Shown one piece after another: positions 7,070-13,915 of a stretch of 17,630 nt of DNA. The notes under the pieces are model-generated. The model was not told the origin of the DNA, did no database searches, and was given only the letters and a program-made list of their open reading frames with translations. The stretch's first letter is position 1. Each line of letters starts with the position of its first letter. The position numbers and the translations under genes were made by a program. Origin of the DNA: Rhodospirillales bacterium (lineage in GTDB: Bacteria > Pseudomonadota > Alphaproteobacteria > Rhodospirillales > JADHTD01); NCBI GenBank assembly GCA_016776525.1, contig JADHTD010000018.1, forward strand, positions 1-17,630. Reading direction: 5' to 3'.

Positions 7070-7855
7070 ATGGATATCGCCACATTACTCGGTCTGGTCA
7101 TCGGCATGACCGTCGTCGTCATGGCCATTCTTGTCGGCTCCGATCTCTGGATATTCCTCAATCTACCGGGTTTTCTTATCGTCGTCGCCGGTACCTTTGC
7201 GGCAACCCTGATCAAGTTTCCAATCAACCAGGTGTTCGTCGCATTCAAAGACGGCACCAAGGCCGCCTTCATTAACGAAAAGTCCGACCCGAAGACCCTG
7301 ATCACCATTGCCCTGGACCTTGCCCGCAAGGCCCGCAAAGGCGGTCTGCTAGCCCTGGAAAGTGTGGAAATCGAAAATGATTTCTTCAAAAAAGGCATCC
7401 AGATGTGCGTCGACGGCCAAAACGCCGCCGTCATCCGCAAAGCCATGACCAGCGAAATGGAACTGACCATCCAGCGCCATGCGGAAGGCAGCAAGATTTT
7501 CCGCGGCATCGGCGATTCGGCCCCGGCTTTCGGCATGATCGGCACCCTGGTCGGTCTGGTGCAGATGCTGAGCAGCATGGAAGACCCGAAAACGATCGGC
7601 CCGGCCATGGCCATCGCCCTGCTGACGACGCTCTACGGCGCCCTCATCGCCAACCTCATCGCCCTGCCCATCGCCGACAAACTGGAATCAAAAACCGACA
7701 CCGAACGCATGACCCGGTCGCTGATCATCGACAGCGTCGTCGAAATCCAGGCTGGCCAGAATCCGCGGGTTCTGGCCCAACTTCTCCAGGTCTACCTGCC
7801 TGAAAACCAACGTCACCTGGCGGAATTGGAGGAAGAGGAGGCCGCCGCCGAATGA
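7070..7855 (+). CDS. motA: Flagellar motor stator protein MotA/PomA
   Basis: This 261-residue inner-membrane protein forms, with MotB, the ion channel of the flagellar stator. Two N-terminal helices (about 3-22 and 28-49) precede a large cytoplasmic loop with the charged stretch ARKARKGGLLALES (Arg89 and Glu97 fall where rotor-contacting residues lie in MotA/PomA). Then come the third helix with the conserved proline motif APAFGMIGTLVGLV (151-164) and a fourth helix (about 177-200). The sequence pattern (MDIATLLGL start, SDLWIFLNLPGFLIVVAGT) is closer to the PomA-like branch than to E. coli MotA. The C-terminus is acidic (EEEEAAAE). It overlaps motB by 4 bases (ATGA). No other flagellar gene is in the window. 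Confidence 0.93.
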   Translation: MDIATLLGLVIGMTVVVMAILVGSDLWIFLNLPGFLIVVAGTFAATLIKFPINQVFVAFKDGTKAAFINEKSDPKTLITIALDLARKARKGGLLALESVEIENDFFKKGIQMCVDGQNAAVIRKAMTSEMELTIQRHAEGSKIFRGIGDSAPAFGMIGTLVGLVQMLSSMEDPKTIGPAMAIALLTTLYGALIANLIALPIADKLESKTDTERMTRSLIIDSVVEIQAGQNPRVLAQLLQVYLPENQRHLAELEEEEAAAE

Positions 7856-8628
7856 ACACCGCGCCCGCCAAAAAACCCCCTGCGGGCGCCCCCGCCTGGA
7901 TGGTCACCTTCGCCGACCTGATGGCCTTATTGCTATGTCTGTTCGTGCTTCTGCTCAGTTTCGCCGAGATGGATGTGAAGCTTTACAAACAGATCGCCGG
8001 TTCCATGCGCGACGCCTTCGGTTCCTCGCGGGTTACCAAACTGGTCGGGGTGATTGAGCAGGAAGGCGTCGTTCAACGAGACGTGGCCTCCCAGGTGGTC
8101 AATGTTCCCATGCCGGAAACCCCGGCTCTTCCCGATGAATCGACGCCGGTTTTAAAGGAAGTAACGGCCGGCGAAGCGGAACAGGAAAGCCGTCTTACCA
8201 AAAGCCTTAACGTGGTGTTGGCCAAGGAAATCGAAGCCCAGGAAATGAGTATCGATGAAAAAGACGGCGTCGTTATGATCCGTTTCCCGGAAAAGACCGC
8301 TTATCCCGCCGGCAGTGATAATTTATCGGAAAAATTTCAGCCGATCCTGCGCAAAATAGCCGGCGTGTTGTCGGAGAGCGAAGGCGTCATCGGCGTCGTC
8401 GGGCATTCCGACGACCGGCCCATTTCAACGGAACGCTTTCGCAGCAACTGGGACCTGTCGACGGCGCGGGCCGTTTCCGTCGTCCATTACATCCTTGAAA
8501 TTTCGGGCATCGATCCGAGCCGCCTGTCGGCCCAGGGATTTGCCGCCAGCAGGCCGCTGGTTCCCAACGACACACCGGAACACCGCGCCATGAACCGGCG
8601 CGTCGAGATCACCGTCAGGGTTGAGTAA
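7852..8628 (+). CDS. motB: Flagellar motor stator protein MotB/PomB
   Basis: This 258-residue partner of MotA anchors the stator to peptidoglycan. A single membrane helix (about 17-37) carries the ion-binding Asp22 in PAWMVTFADLMALLLCLFV. LLLSFAEMDVKLYKQIAGS follows, which is the plug/linker start typical of PomB-like proteins. A linker runs to about residue 130. The OmpA-like peptidoglycan-binding domain then follows (about 140-258), with IGVVGHSDDRPIS, NWDLSTARA, LSAQGFAASRPLVPNDT and NRRVEITV. The start overlaps the motA stop. Whether the motor uses H+ or Na+ cannot be settled from the sequence, although the PomB-like plug region keeps sodium possible. It ends only 11 bases from the convergent copZ stop. 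Confidence 0.93.
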   Translation: MNTAPAKKPPAGAPAWMVTFADLMALLLCLFVLLLSFAEMDVKLYKQIAGSMRDAFGSSRVTKLVGVIEQEGVVQRDVASQVVNVPMPETPALPDESTPVLKEVTAGEAEQESRLTKSLNVVLAKEIEAQEMSIDEKDGVVMIRFPEKTAYPAGSDNLSEKFQPILRKIAGVLSESEGVIGVVGHSDDRPISTERFRSNWDLSTARAVSVVHYILEISGIDPSRLSAQGFAASRPLVPNDTPEHRAMNRRVEITVRVE

Positions 8629-8639
8629 CCAGCCCCAAC

Positions 8640-8843
8640 TCAGGCGGGACCGGCGAATTCAAAACCGGCATCATCAACGGCTTGTTCGACAACGGCGCTG
8701 TCGACAGACCCCCCGACGGAAACACTTTTGGCTTCCAGATCGACGTTGACCTCGGCATCCGAGGCCACCGCCTTGATGGCGTTGGTGACCGACTTGGCGC
8801 AGCCTTCGCAGGACATGCCCAGTACCCGATACGTTGTTGCCAT
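8640..8843 (-). CDS. copZ: Copper chaperone (heavy-metal-associated domain protein)
   Basis: This 67-residue single-domain protein has the ferredoxin-like HMA fold pattern. The Cu(I) motif GMSCEGC (Cys12, Cys15) comes after the first strand, then a helix (AKSVTNAIKAV), the VNVDLEAKSVSVGG strands, and the closing helix and DAGFEF strand. Such proteins carry Cu(I) to CopA-type exporters and to regulators. The start chosen is the ATG at 8843, because GGAG lies 7 bases before it. In-frame ATGs at 8855 and 8885 are less likely, and the one at 8885 lies within the -10 of the CueR-type promoter. It is the last gene of the copper block and has its own CueR-type promoter. Naming it copZ rests on the domain and context. 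Confidence 0.9.
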   Translation of the reverse strand: MATTYRVLGMSCEGCAKSVTNAIKAVASDAEVNVDLEAKSVSVGGSVDSAVVEQAVDDAGFEFAGPA

Positions 8844-8879
8844 GGTTTGCTCCATTGTTCGTTCTCTCTTTATAAATCC

Positions 8880-8910
8880 AGTCAAAGCCTTCCAGTTACC
8901 GGAAGGTCAA
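8880..8910 (-). promoter_or_regulatory. CueR-type promoter of copZ
   Basis: On the minus strand, the -35 TTGACC (8910-8905) is followed by the 19-base spacer TTCCGGTAACTGGAAGGCT and then TTGACT as -10 (8885-8880). The spacer contains the dyad CCTTCC...GGAAGG typical of CueR/HmrR operators. A 19-base spacer is the hallmark of MerR-family promoters, which are activated by DNA distortion; the E. coli copA promoter has the same plan. The box starts right after the stop codon of the upstream deacetylase gene (8912-8914). The predicted transcript start is about 30 bases before the copZ ATG. Confidence 0.88.
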
Positions 8911-8911
8911 G

Positions 8912-10162
8912 TTATCCGCTTTTTTTCGGCTTGGGGATGACAGCGGTAATGGGCAGCAGGCGGAATCCTTTCGAGTCCACCTGCGGCAACCACTTGCCGA
9001 GCGCCTTGAGGGTGCCGTCCCGGGGATGGCCGATGGCGATGGCGACGCCCTGTCGGCGGGCCAGACGCTCGGTTTCAGCCAAGCGGGCCAGCACCGCCGC
9101 TTCGTCATTAACATTGTCCAGGAAGATATTGCGTTCGACGACGGGAACCCCCGCCAGCCGCGCCAGTTTGGCGCCGACCGTCCTGCCGCTGGTCCGGGAA
9201 TCAAGGAAGAAAAGACGCCGTTCTTTCAAGACATCCATAACCACCTGCATGCCGTCCGCGTTGCCCGTGAATTTAGAGCCCATATGGTTGTTGATACCGA
9301 CGAACCCCTGGAAACGGTCCAGTCCCCAGACCAGGCGGCGGCGCAATTCGGCGCTATCGAGCCCGACCAGCAAGACATTGGGTCCGGGATCGACGGACTT
9401 GCTCTGCGGTTCCATGGAGACATGCAGCATCAATTCATGCCCGGCCTTGCGGGCCGCCGCCGTCTGCCGGGCCAAATCCCTGGCATAGGTCAGGAAGGAA
9501 AGGGTCAGCGGACCCTTCAGGGCAATAATCTTGGCGGAGCGTTTCTGGTCGACCCCCATATCGTCAATTACCAGGACGATCACCGGCCGGATGTCCGGCC
9601 CCGGAGAGAGGGCCGCCATCTGGGTGCCGGCACTTCGGGGCTGAGGCTGTGACGGTGTCACCTTTTCTAGGGTGTTAGGTTGCGCCGGTTGCTTCACCGA
9701 AGCCGGGGATGGGGTGGCGGCGGGCGGTTGCGTATAGGGGGCCGGATCGGCGATGGCGTTGACCAGTTTGCGGGCCGGTTCCACAGCCTCGGCGGCCTTC
9801 GTCTCATAAATCTCCTGTGGCAGGGATTCTTCATAAGCCAGAACCGTTTCCGGGGCGGCACCGTTGCCGTTGTGCGGGTCCGGAAACAGCGGCGTATCGG
9901 GCGCCTTAAAAAGCTTTGGCGGCGGCGGTTGCGACCGGAACCAGGGCTTGCTTTCTTTTTTGGCGGCGGTTTGATTGGGCGACGCCGCCAGCGGCTTGCT
10001 GCCGGTCTCCGGTTGTTCGACGGCAGGAGGGGCTTCATTCCAGGTTATTGCCAAATTGATGGCATAACCGGCGGCGATGCCGGCAAGCACCAGGATAACC
10101 CAGAGAAACTGGCGTATCGGATTGGGTTTGATAACCGGTGGTTTGTAAAGCGGACTCTTCAC
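8912..10162 (-). CDS. Divergent polysaccharide deacetylase family protein (YibQ/DUF610-like)
   Basis: This 416-residue envelope protein has a short positively charged N-terminus, then one membrane helix or uncleaved signal (about 18-40, FLWVILVLAGIAAGYAINLA). A proline- and alanine-rich linker runs to about residue 190. A C-terminal divergent polysaccharide deacetylase domain (about 191-416) follows, with VLVIDDMG (196-203, paired Asp200/201), HELMLHVSMEP (242-252, His247), GINNHMGSKFT (289-299), RLFFLDSRTSG (316-326) and IAIGHPRDGT (376-384). The family is predicted to act on cell-wall polysaccharide, but its substrate is not settled. The start codon is GTG (10162) with a weak GGAC-type motif before it. 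It follows cueR by 99 bases; a TTGACC hexamer (10226-10221) there lacks a good -10. Its place between cueR and copZ is unexpected. Confidence 0.88.
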   Translation of the reverse strand: MKSPLYKPPVIKPNPIRQFLWVILVLAGIAAGYAINLAITWNEAPPAVEQPETGSKPLAASPNQTAAKKESKPWFRSQPPPPKLFKAPDTPLFPDPHNGNGAAPETVLAYEESLPQEIYETKAAEAVEPARKLVNAIADPAPYTQPPAATPSPASVKQPAQPNTLEKVTPSQPQPRSAGTQMAALSPGPDIRPVIVLVIDDMGVDQKRSAKIIALKGPLTLSFLTYARDLARQTAAARKAGHELMLHVSMEPQSKSVDPGPNVLLVGLDSAELRRRLVWGLDRFQGFVGINNHMGSKFTGNADGMQVVMDVLKERRLFFLDSRTSGRTVGAKLARLAGVPVVERNIFLDNVNDEAAVLARLAETERLARRQGVAIAIGHPRDGTLKALGKWLPQVDSKGFRLLPITAVIPKPKKSG

Positions 10163-10261
10163 GGTCGCCGTCCACGATCTATGATTATTACCTGCAAGGC
10201 CTATCCCAGGGCGCGAAGCGGGTCAACGCCTAGGGTCCTGACCTTAGTTCCTTGCCCCGGC

Positions 10262-10651
10262 TTATCCCTTGGCCAAGCCGTCCAGGATCGGACAATCGGG
10301 CCGGTCATCGCCGTGACAGCATTCGGTCAGGTGCAGGAGTGTCTTGCGGATACTATCCAGTTCGGCGATACGGCCTTCGATTTCATCGATATGGCGCAGG
10401 GCCAGCGCCTTGACGTCGGCACTGGCCCGTTCCGTGTCATTCCAAAGTTGCAGCAGGTTTCCCACATCCTTGACCGAAAAGCCTAGTTTGCGGCTGCGCT
10501 GGATAAAGCGCAGGATTTCAATGTCTTTCTGCCGGTAACTGCGGTAGCCATTATCACTGCGGACGGCGGGCGGTATCAGGCCGATTTCCTCGTAATAGCG
10601 GATGGTCTTGGCGGGAACGCCCGAATGTTCGGCAACGGATCCGATGTTCAT
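10262..10651 (-). CDS. cueR: Cu(I)-responsive MerR-family regulator CueR/HmrR
   Basis: This 129-residue activator senses Cu(I) and twists CueR-type promoters into an active form. The N-terminal winged helix begins MNIGSVAEHSGVPAKTIRYYEEIGLIPP, with NGYRSYRQKDIEILRFI as the second half. A long dimerisation helix follows at about residues 80-110. The C-terminal metal loop has Cys112 and Cys120 within CCHGDDRPDCPI, the same spacing and numbers as E. coli CueR, plus an extra Cys111. The two-Cys loop and absence of further ligands argue for a +1 metal ion (Cu, Ag or Au). The ATG at 10651 has AAGGAGAG before it. It starts 16 bases after the copA stop, so it is probably in the copA transcript and would raise its own level under copper. 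Confidence 0.95.
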   Translation of the reverse strand: MNIGSVAEHSGVPAKTIRYYEEIGLIPPAVRSDNGYRSYRQKDIEILRFIQRSRKLGFSVKDVGNLLQLWNDTERASADVKALALRHIDEIEGRIAELDSIRKTLLHLTECCHGDDRPDCPILDGLAKG

Positions 10652-10667
10652 GGGTCTCTCCTTCCCC

Positions 10668-13094
10668 TTACTCTGATTGCGGCCGCCAGCGTTTCAGCAA
10701 CAGTGAATTGCTGACCACGGAAACGCTGCTCAGGGCCATGGCGGCGCCGGCAATAACCGGGCTAAGGAAACCGGCAGCGGCCAACGGCAGGGCGATAACA
10801 TTGTAGAAAAACGCCCAGAACAGATTTTGTTTGATTTTGCGGGTGGTCGCCCGCGACACGCCGATGGCGTCGGCAACCAGAGCCGGGTCGCCCCGCATCA
10901 GGGTCACCCCCGCCGTGTGCATGGCGACATCGGTGCCGGTGCCCATGGCAAAGCCGATATCGGCGGCGGCCAGGGCCGGGGCGTCATTAATGCCGTCTCC
11001 GACCATGCCGACCGTGCGGCCCTCTTCTTTCAGCCGGTTAATTTCTTCGGCCTTATGATCCGGCAACACTTCCGCCAAAACCCGGCTGACGCCCAGGGTC
11101 TCGGCAACGGCGGCGGCCGTGCGGCTATTGTCGCCGGTCAGCATGACCGCTTTGACGCCGCCCCGGTGCAAGCCCTCGACGGCCATGCGGGCATGGGGTT
11201 TAACGGCGTCGCCGACAGCGATGAAACCAAGCAGGCGTTTCTGGGGGGCCTCTTCACCAATCCACATAACGGTCTGCCCCTGAACCTCGAAAGCCCGGGC
11301 GGTTTCATCCAGAGGGCCGCTATCCAGGCCACTTTCGGCCATCAGCAAGCGGTTGCCGATAACGGCGACAGCCCCGTCGACCGTCGCCCTCAGGCCTTTT
11401 CCGGGAAGGCTGTTAAAGCCGGTAACCACTGTCAGACCGGCTTTAGCCTCTGCCGCATAATCGAGCACGGCCTTGGCCAGCGGATGTTCGCTGCCTTGTT
11501 GGGCGGAGGCCGCAAAGCCGAGCAGGTCCTCCTCCTTGATACTGTCGGCAACTTTCACCTGGCGGACCGTCGGGCGGCCTTCGGTCAAGGTGCCGGTCTT
11601 GTCGAAAACCACGGTGTCGATCTTGTGGGCCCGCTCCAGGGCCTCGGCGTCCTTAATGAGGATACCGTTGGAGGCAGCCGTGCCGGTGCCGACCATGATG
11701 GCGGTCGGGGTGGCTAGGCCGAGGGCGCACGGGCAGGCAATGACCAGGACCGAAACGGCATTGATGATGCCCTGTCCGAGATCACCGCTGATCCCCCACC
11801 AGCCGGCCAGGGTGAAGGCCGCGATGACCACCACCACCGGCACGAAAACGGCGGCGATCTGATCGACCAGACGCTGCACGGGGGCCTTGCTGGCCTGCGC
11901 CCCCTGGACCAGTTGGATAATGCGCGACAGCACCGAATCGCCACCGACCGTCGTCGCCCGGATGCGCAGCAGGCCTTCGCCGTTGATGGCGCCGCCGGTG
12001 ACCGGGTCGCCGGTGTTTTTGGGCACCGGCAGGCTTTCCCCGGTAATCAGGGATTCATCGACTTGGCTGCTACCTTCGATGATCTCGCCGTCGACGGGAA
12101 AGCGTTCGCCGGGACGGACAATTACCAAATCGCCGCTTTCCACCAGGGAGGCGGGGATTTCCACTTCCGCCCCGTCGCGCAGCACGCGGGCGCTATCCGG
12201 ACGCAGCTTCATCAAGGCCCGGATGGCCCCGGTGGTCGCCCGTTTGGCCCGGCTTTCCATCCATTTACCCAACAGGACCAGGGTAATGACCGCCGCCGAG
12301 GCCTCGAAATAGAGGTGCATGCCTTCATAGGGAAACAGCGTGTTGTAGAGGCTCAGGCCATAAGCGGCGGTGGTCCCCAGCACCACCAGCAAATCCATGT
12401 TGCCGGTCAGGGCCCGAAGCGCCCCCCAGGAAGCCCGGTAAAAGCGGGCGCCGCCGCCAAATTGTACGGCGGTGGCAAAGATCAATTGAATGACCGCCGG
12501 GATCATCCAGTCGTAACCGGCCAGGTTCCAGACCATCTGCGCCACCAAGGGCACGGTGAAAACCGCCGCCAGGAGAAAGGTGAACAGGTCGTCCCGGTTG
12601 CGCCGGGCGAGGGCTTCTTCCTCTTCGGTTTGGCTGTTCTCGGCCAAAGTCCGCGCCTTGAAACCGGCCTTTTCAACCGCCGATATCAGGTTGACCACCC
12701 CGCCCAGGGCGGGCGTGAAGGCAACATGGGCTTCTTCCGTCGCTAGATTGACGCTCGCCGTGACGACGCCGGGAACCTTGGCCAGGGCTTTCTCGACCCG
12801 GCCCGAACAAGACGCGCAGGTCATGCCCTCGATCATCAGGTCAGCGGTTTGCGCCGGCACCGAAAACCCAGCCCGGGATATGGCTTCGGAAATGTCCTGA
12901 GGCGTCACCGTCTCCGGGTCGAAATCCACATTAGCCTGTTCGGTCGCCAAATTGACCGCCGCTGTATGGACCCCCGGCATCTTTCCCAACACTTTTTCGA
13001 TGCGCGAAGCACAGGTGGCGCAGGTCATTCCCTCGACCGGCAGGGTCAGGCTTTGATCCACAGAGAGGGCGTCACTTTCGAGGTGTTTATCCAT
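10668..13094 (-). CDS. copA: Cu(I)-exporting P1B-1-type ATPase
   Basis: This 808-residue inner-membrane pump exports Cu(I) to the periplasm. Two N-terminal HMA domains carry GMTCATC (Cys25/28) and GMTCASC (Cys93/96). The membrane domain follows, with the actuator motif TGES (about 351-354), the copper-site CPC (454-456) in VIACPCALGLATPTA, the phosphorylation site DKTGTLTEG (Asp498), the nucleotide-site SEHPLAKA and the hinge GDGINDAPAL. The last two helices contain the YN pair (FFYNVIALPLAA) and MALSS, the combination that marks Cu(I)/Ag(I) pumps. The start chosen is the ATG at 13094, with GGAAGG 10 bases before it; an in-frame TTG at 13103 is too close to that motif. A CueR-type promoter lies upstream and cueR follows directly. 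Confidence 0.97.
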   Translation of the reverse strand: MDKHLESDALSVDQSLTLPVEGMTCATCASRIEKVLGKMPGVHTAAVNLATEQANVDFDPETVTPQDISEAISRAGFSVPAQTADLMIEGMTCASCSGRVEKALAKVPGVVTASVNLATEEAHVAFTPALGGVVNLISAVEKAGFKARTLAENSQTEEEEALARRNRDDLFTFLLAAVFTVPLVAQMVWNLAGYDWMIPAVIQLIFATAVQFGGGARFYRASWGALRALTGNMDLLVVLGTTAAYGLSLYNTLFPYEGMHLYFEASAAVITLVLLGKWMESRAKRATTGAIRALMKLRPDSARVLRDGAEVEIPASLVESGDLVIVRPGERFPVDGEIIEGSSQVDESLITGESLPVPKNTGDPVTGGAINGEGLLRIRATTVGGDSVLSRIIQLVQGAQASKAPVQRLVDQIAAVFVPVVVVIAAFTLAGWWGISGDLGQGIINAVSVLVIACPCALGLATPTAIMVGTGTAASNGILIKDAEALERAHKIDTVVFDKTGTLTEGRPTVRQVKVADSIKEEDLLGFAASAQQGSEHPLAKAVLDYAAEAKAGLTVVTGFNSLPGKGLRATVDGAVAVIGNRLLMAESGLDSGPLDETARAFEVQGQTVMWIGEEAPQKRLLGFIAVGDAVKPHARMAVEGLHRGGVKAVMLTGDNSRTAAAVAETLGVSRVLAEVLPDHKAEEINRLKEEGRTVGMVGDGINDAPALAAADIGFAMGTGTDVAMHTAGVTLMRGDPALVADAIGVSRATTRKIKQNLFWAFFYNVIALPLAAAGFLSPVIAGAAMALSSVSVVSNSLLLKRWRPQSE

Positions 13095-13103
13095 CTTTTT
13101 CAA

Positions 13104-13126
13104 ACCTTCCAGTATACTGGATACTA
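13104..13126 (-). repeat. Second CueR-like dyad with perfect palindrome in the copA leader
   Basis: CCAGTATACTGG (13109-13120) is a perfect 12-base palindrome between the copA -10 and the start codon. On the plus strand it is preceded by ACCTT, giving ACCTTCCAGTATACTGGATA, which keeps one full CueR half-site (ACCTTCC) and most of the inner dyad but has lost the outer part of the other half. It lies about 27 bases from the main operator. No -35 is paired with it. Confidence 0.5.
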
Positions 13127-13157
13127 TAACTAAACCTTACAGTCTCTGGAAGGTCAA
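13127..13157 (-). promoter_or_regulatory. CueR-type promoter of copA-cueR
   Basis: On the minus strand, -35 TTGACC (13157-13152) is followed by the 19-base spacer TTCCAGAGACTGTAAGGTT and -10 TAGTTA (13132-13127). The dyad ACCTTcCAG...CTGtAAGGT fills the spacer, as in known CueR promoters, and the 19-base spacing fits MerR-family control. It points to copA, about 33 bases from -10 to ATG, with cueR expected in the same transcript. Confidence 0.9.
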
Positions 13158-13327
13158 GCGATTGCCGCTGATTCCTTTTTTGTCTTTAAGAATCAAGCGG
13201 TTTGCGAACCTTGACGATAGCGCCGCCGCCCGGCATTGTGGCGCGCCTCGGCGGTCCGCGGCGGCGGTCTTGCGGGGTCCGGAAAAAGCTAATGGATGTC
13301 TTTAGAAAATAGTTGTAAGTTATTGTA
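13158..13327 (+). promoter_or_regulatory. Leader region upstream of trpG
   Basis: trpG must start its own transcript here because copA lies upstream on the other strand. A bulged 10-bp inverted repeat (CCGCT-GATTC, 13165-13174, with GAATC-A-AGCGG, 13190-13200) is followed by a TTGACG hexamer (13211-13216), a GC-rich inverted repeat CGCCGCCGC/GCGGCGGCG (13221-13229/13258-13266), and an AT-rich stretch up to the ATG. No convincing -10 at correct spacing is seen, no Shine-Dalgarno motif precedes trpG, and no tryptophan-rich leader peptide is encoded. Control by attenuation is therefore not supported. Confidence 0.35.
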
Positions 13328-13915
13328 ATGTTTCTTCTAATTGATAATTACGACAGCTTCACCTACAACCTGCTGCATTACCTGGGAGAACTGGGAGCGG
13401 AGGTTGATGTGCGGCGCAATGACACGCTGAGCGCCAGTGAAGCTTTGGCCCTGAAGCTGGAAGGGATTGTCATTTCGCCGGGTCCCTGCGACCCGGACAA
13501 GGCCGGGATTTGCCTTGAACTAATTGAAAAGGCGGCGGGTAAGCTGCCCATCCTGGGCGTCTGCCTCGGCCACCAGAGCATCGGCCAGGCCTTCGGCGGC
13601 CGTGTGGTGCGCGCCCCGGCCCCCATGCACGGCAAGGTCGACAGCATCTCCCACCAGGGACAAGGGGTGCTGACCGATATCCCCAGCCCCTTTATCGCCA
13701 CCCGCTATCATTCGCTGACGGTGGAGCGCGAAAGCCTGCCCGACTGTTTCGACATAACGGCGGAAAGCGGCGACGGCGTCATCCAGGGCCTGCAACACAA
13801 GGAATTGCCCATTTTCGGCGTCCAGTTCCACCCGGAAAGCATCGATTCCGAGCATGGCCACAAACTGCTTGAGAATTTCCTCAAGTTATCAGCACGGGGG
13901 AAGATCGCGGCATGA
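13328..13915 (+). CDS. trpG: Anthranilate synthase component II (glutamine amidotransferase)
   Basis: This 195-residue class I glutaminase supplies ammonia to TrpE. It begins with the characteristic MFLLIDNYDSFTYNL, then VISPGPCDP (48-56), the nucleophile Cys79 in GVCLGHQSIGQAFGG, and the partner residues His168/Glu170 in GVQFHPES. Its full length is normal. Such proteins can also serve p-aminobenzoate synthase (PabA), and dual use is possible; the adjacent trpDC argues that anthranilate synthesis is the main role. The ATG at 13328 lacks a Shine-Dalgarno motif. The stop overlaps the trpD start by 4 bases, so translation is coupled. The matching trpE lies far upstream, beyond motAB and the copper genes. 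Confidence 0.95.
   Translation: MFLLIDNYDSFTYNLLHYLGELGAEVDVRRNDTLSASEALALKLEGIVISPGPCDPDKAGICLELIEKAAGKLPILGVCLGHQSIGQAFGGRVVRAPAPMHGKVDSISHQGQGVLTDIPSPFIATRYHSLTVERESLPDCFDITAESGDGVIQGLQHKELPIFGVQFHPESIDSEHGHKLLENFLKLSARGKIAA

Noticed and set aside
8844..8885. Longer copZ start adding 14 residues
   Set aside because: The upstream ATG lies in the -10 of the CueR-type promoter, so it would not be in the transcript. The ATG at 8843 has a good GGAG motif and gives the standard chaperone length.
13165..13200. Inverted repeat as a terminator
   Set aside because: No gene on either strand ends nearby and no adequate T-run follows on either side.
13292..13312. Six-codon micro-frame (MDVFRK) before trpG as a trp leader peptide
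   Set aside because: It has no Trp codon and no terminator/antiterminator follows, so attenuation is not supported.
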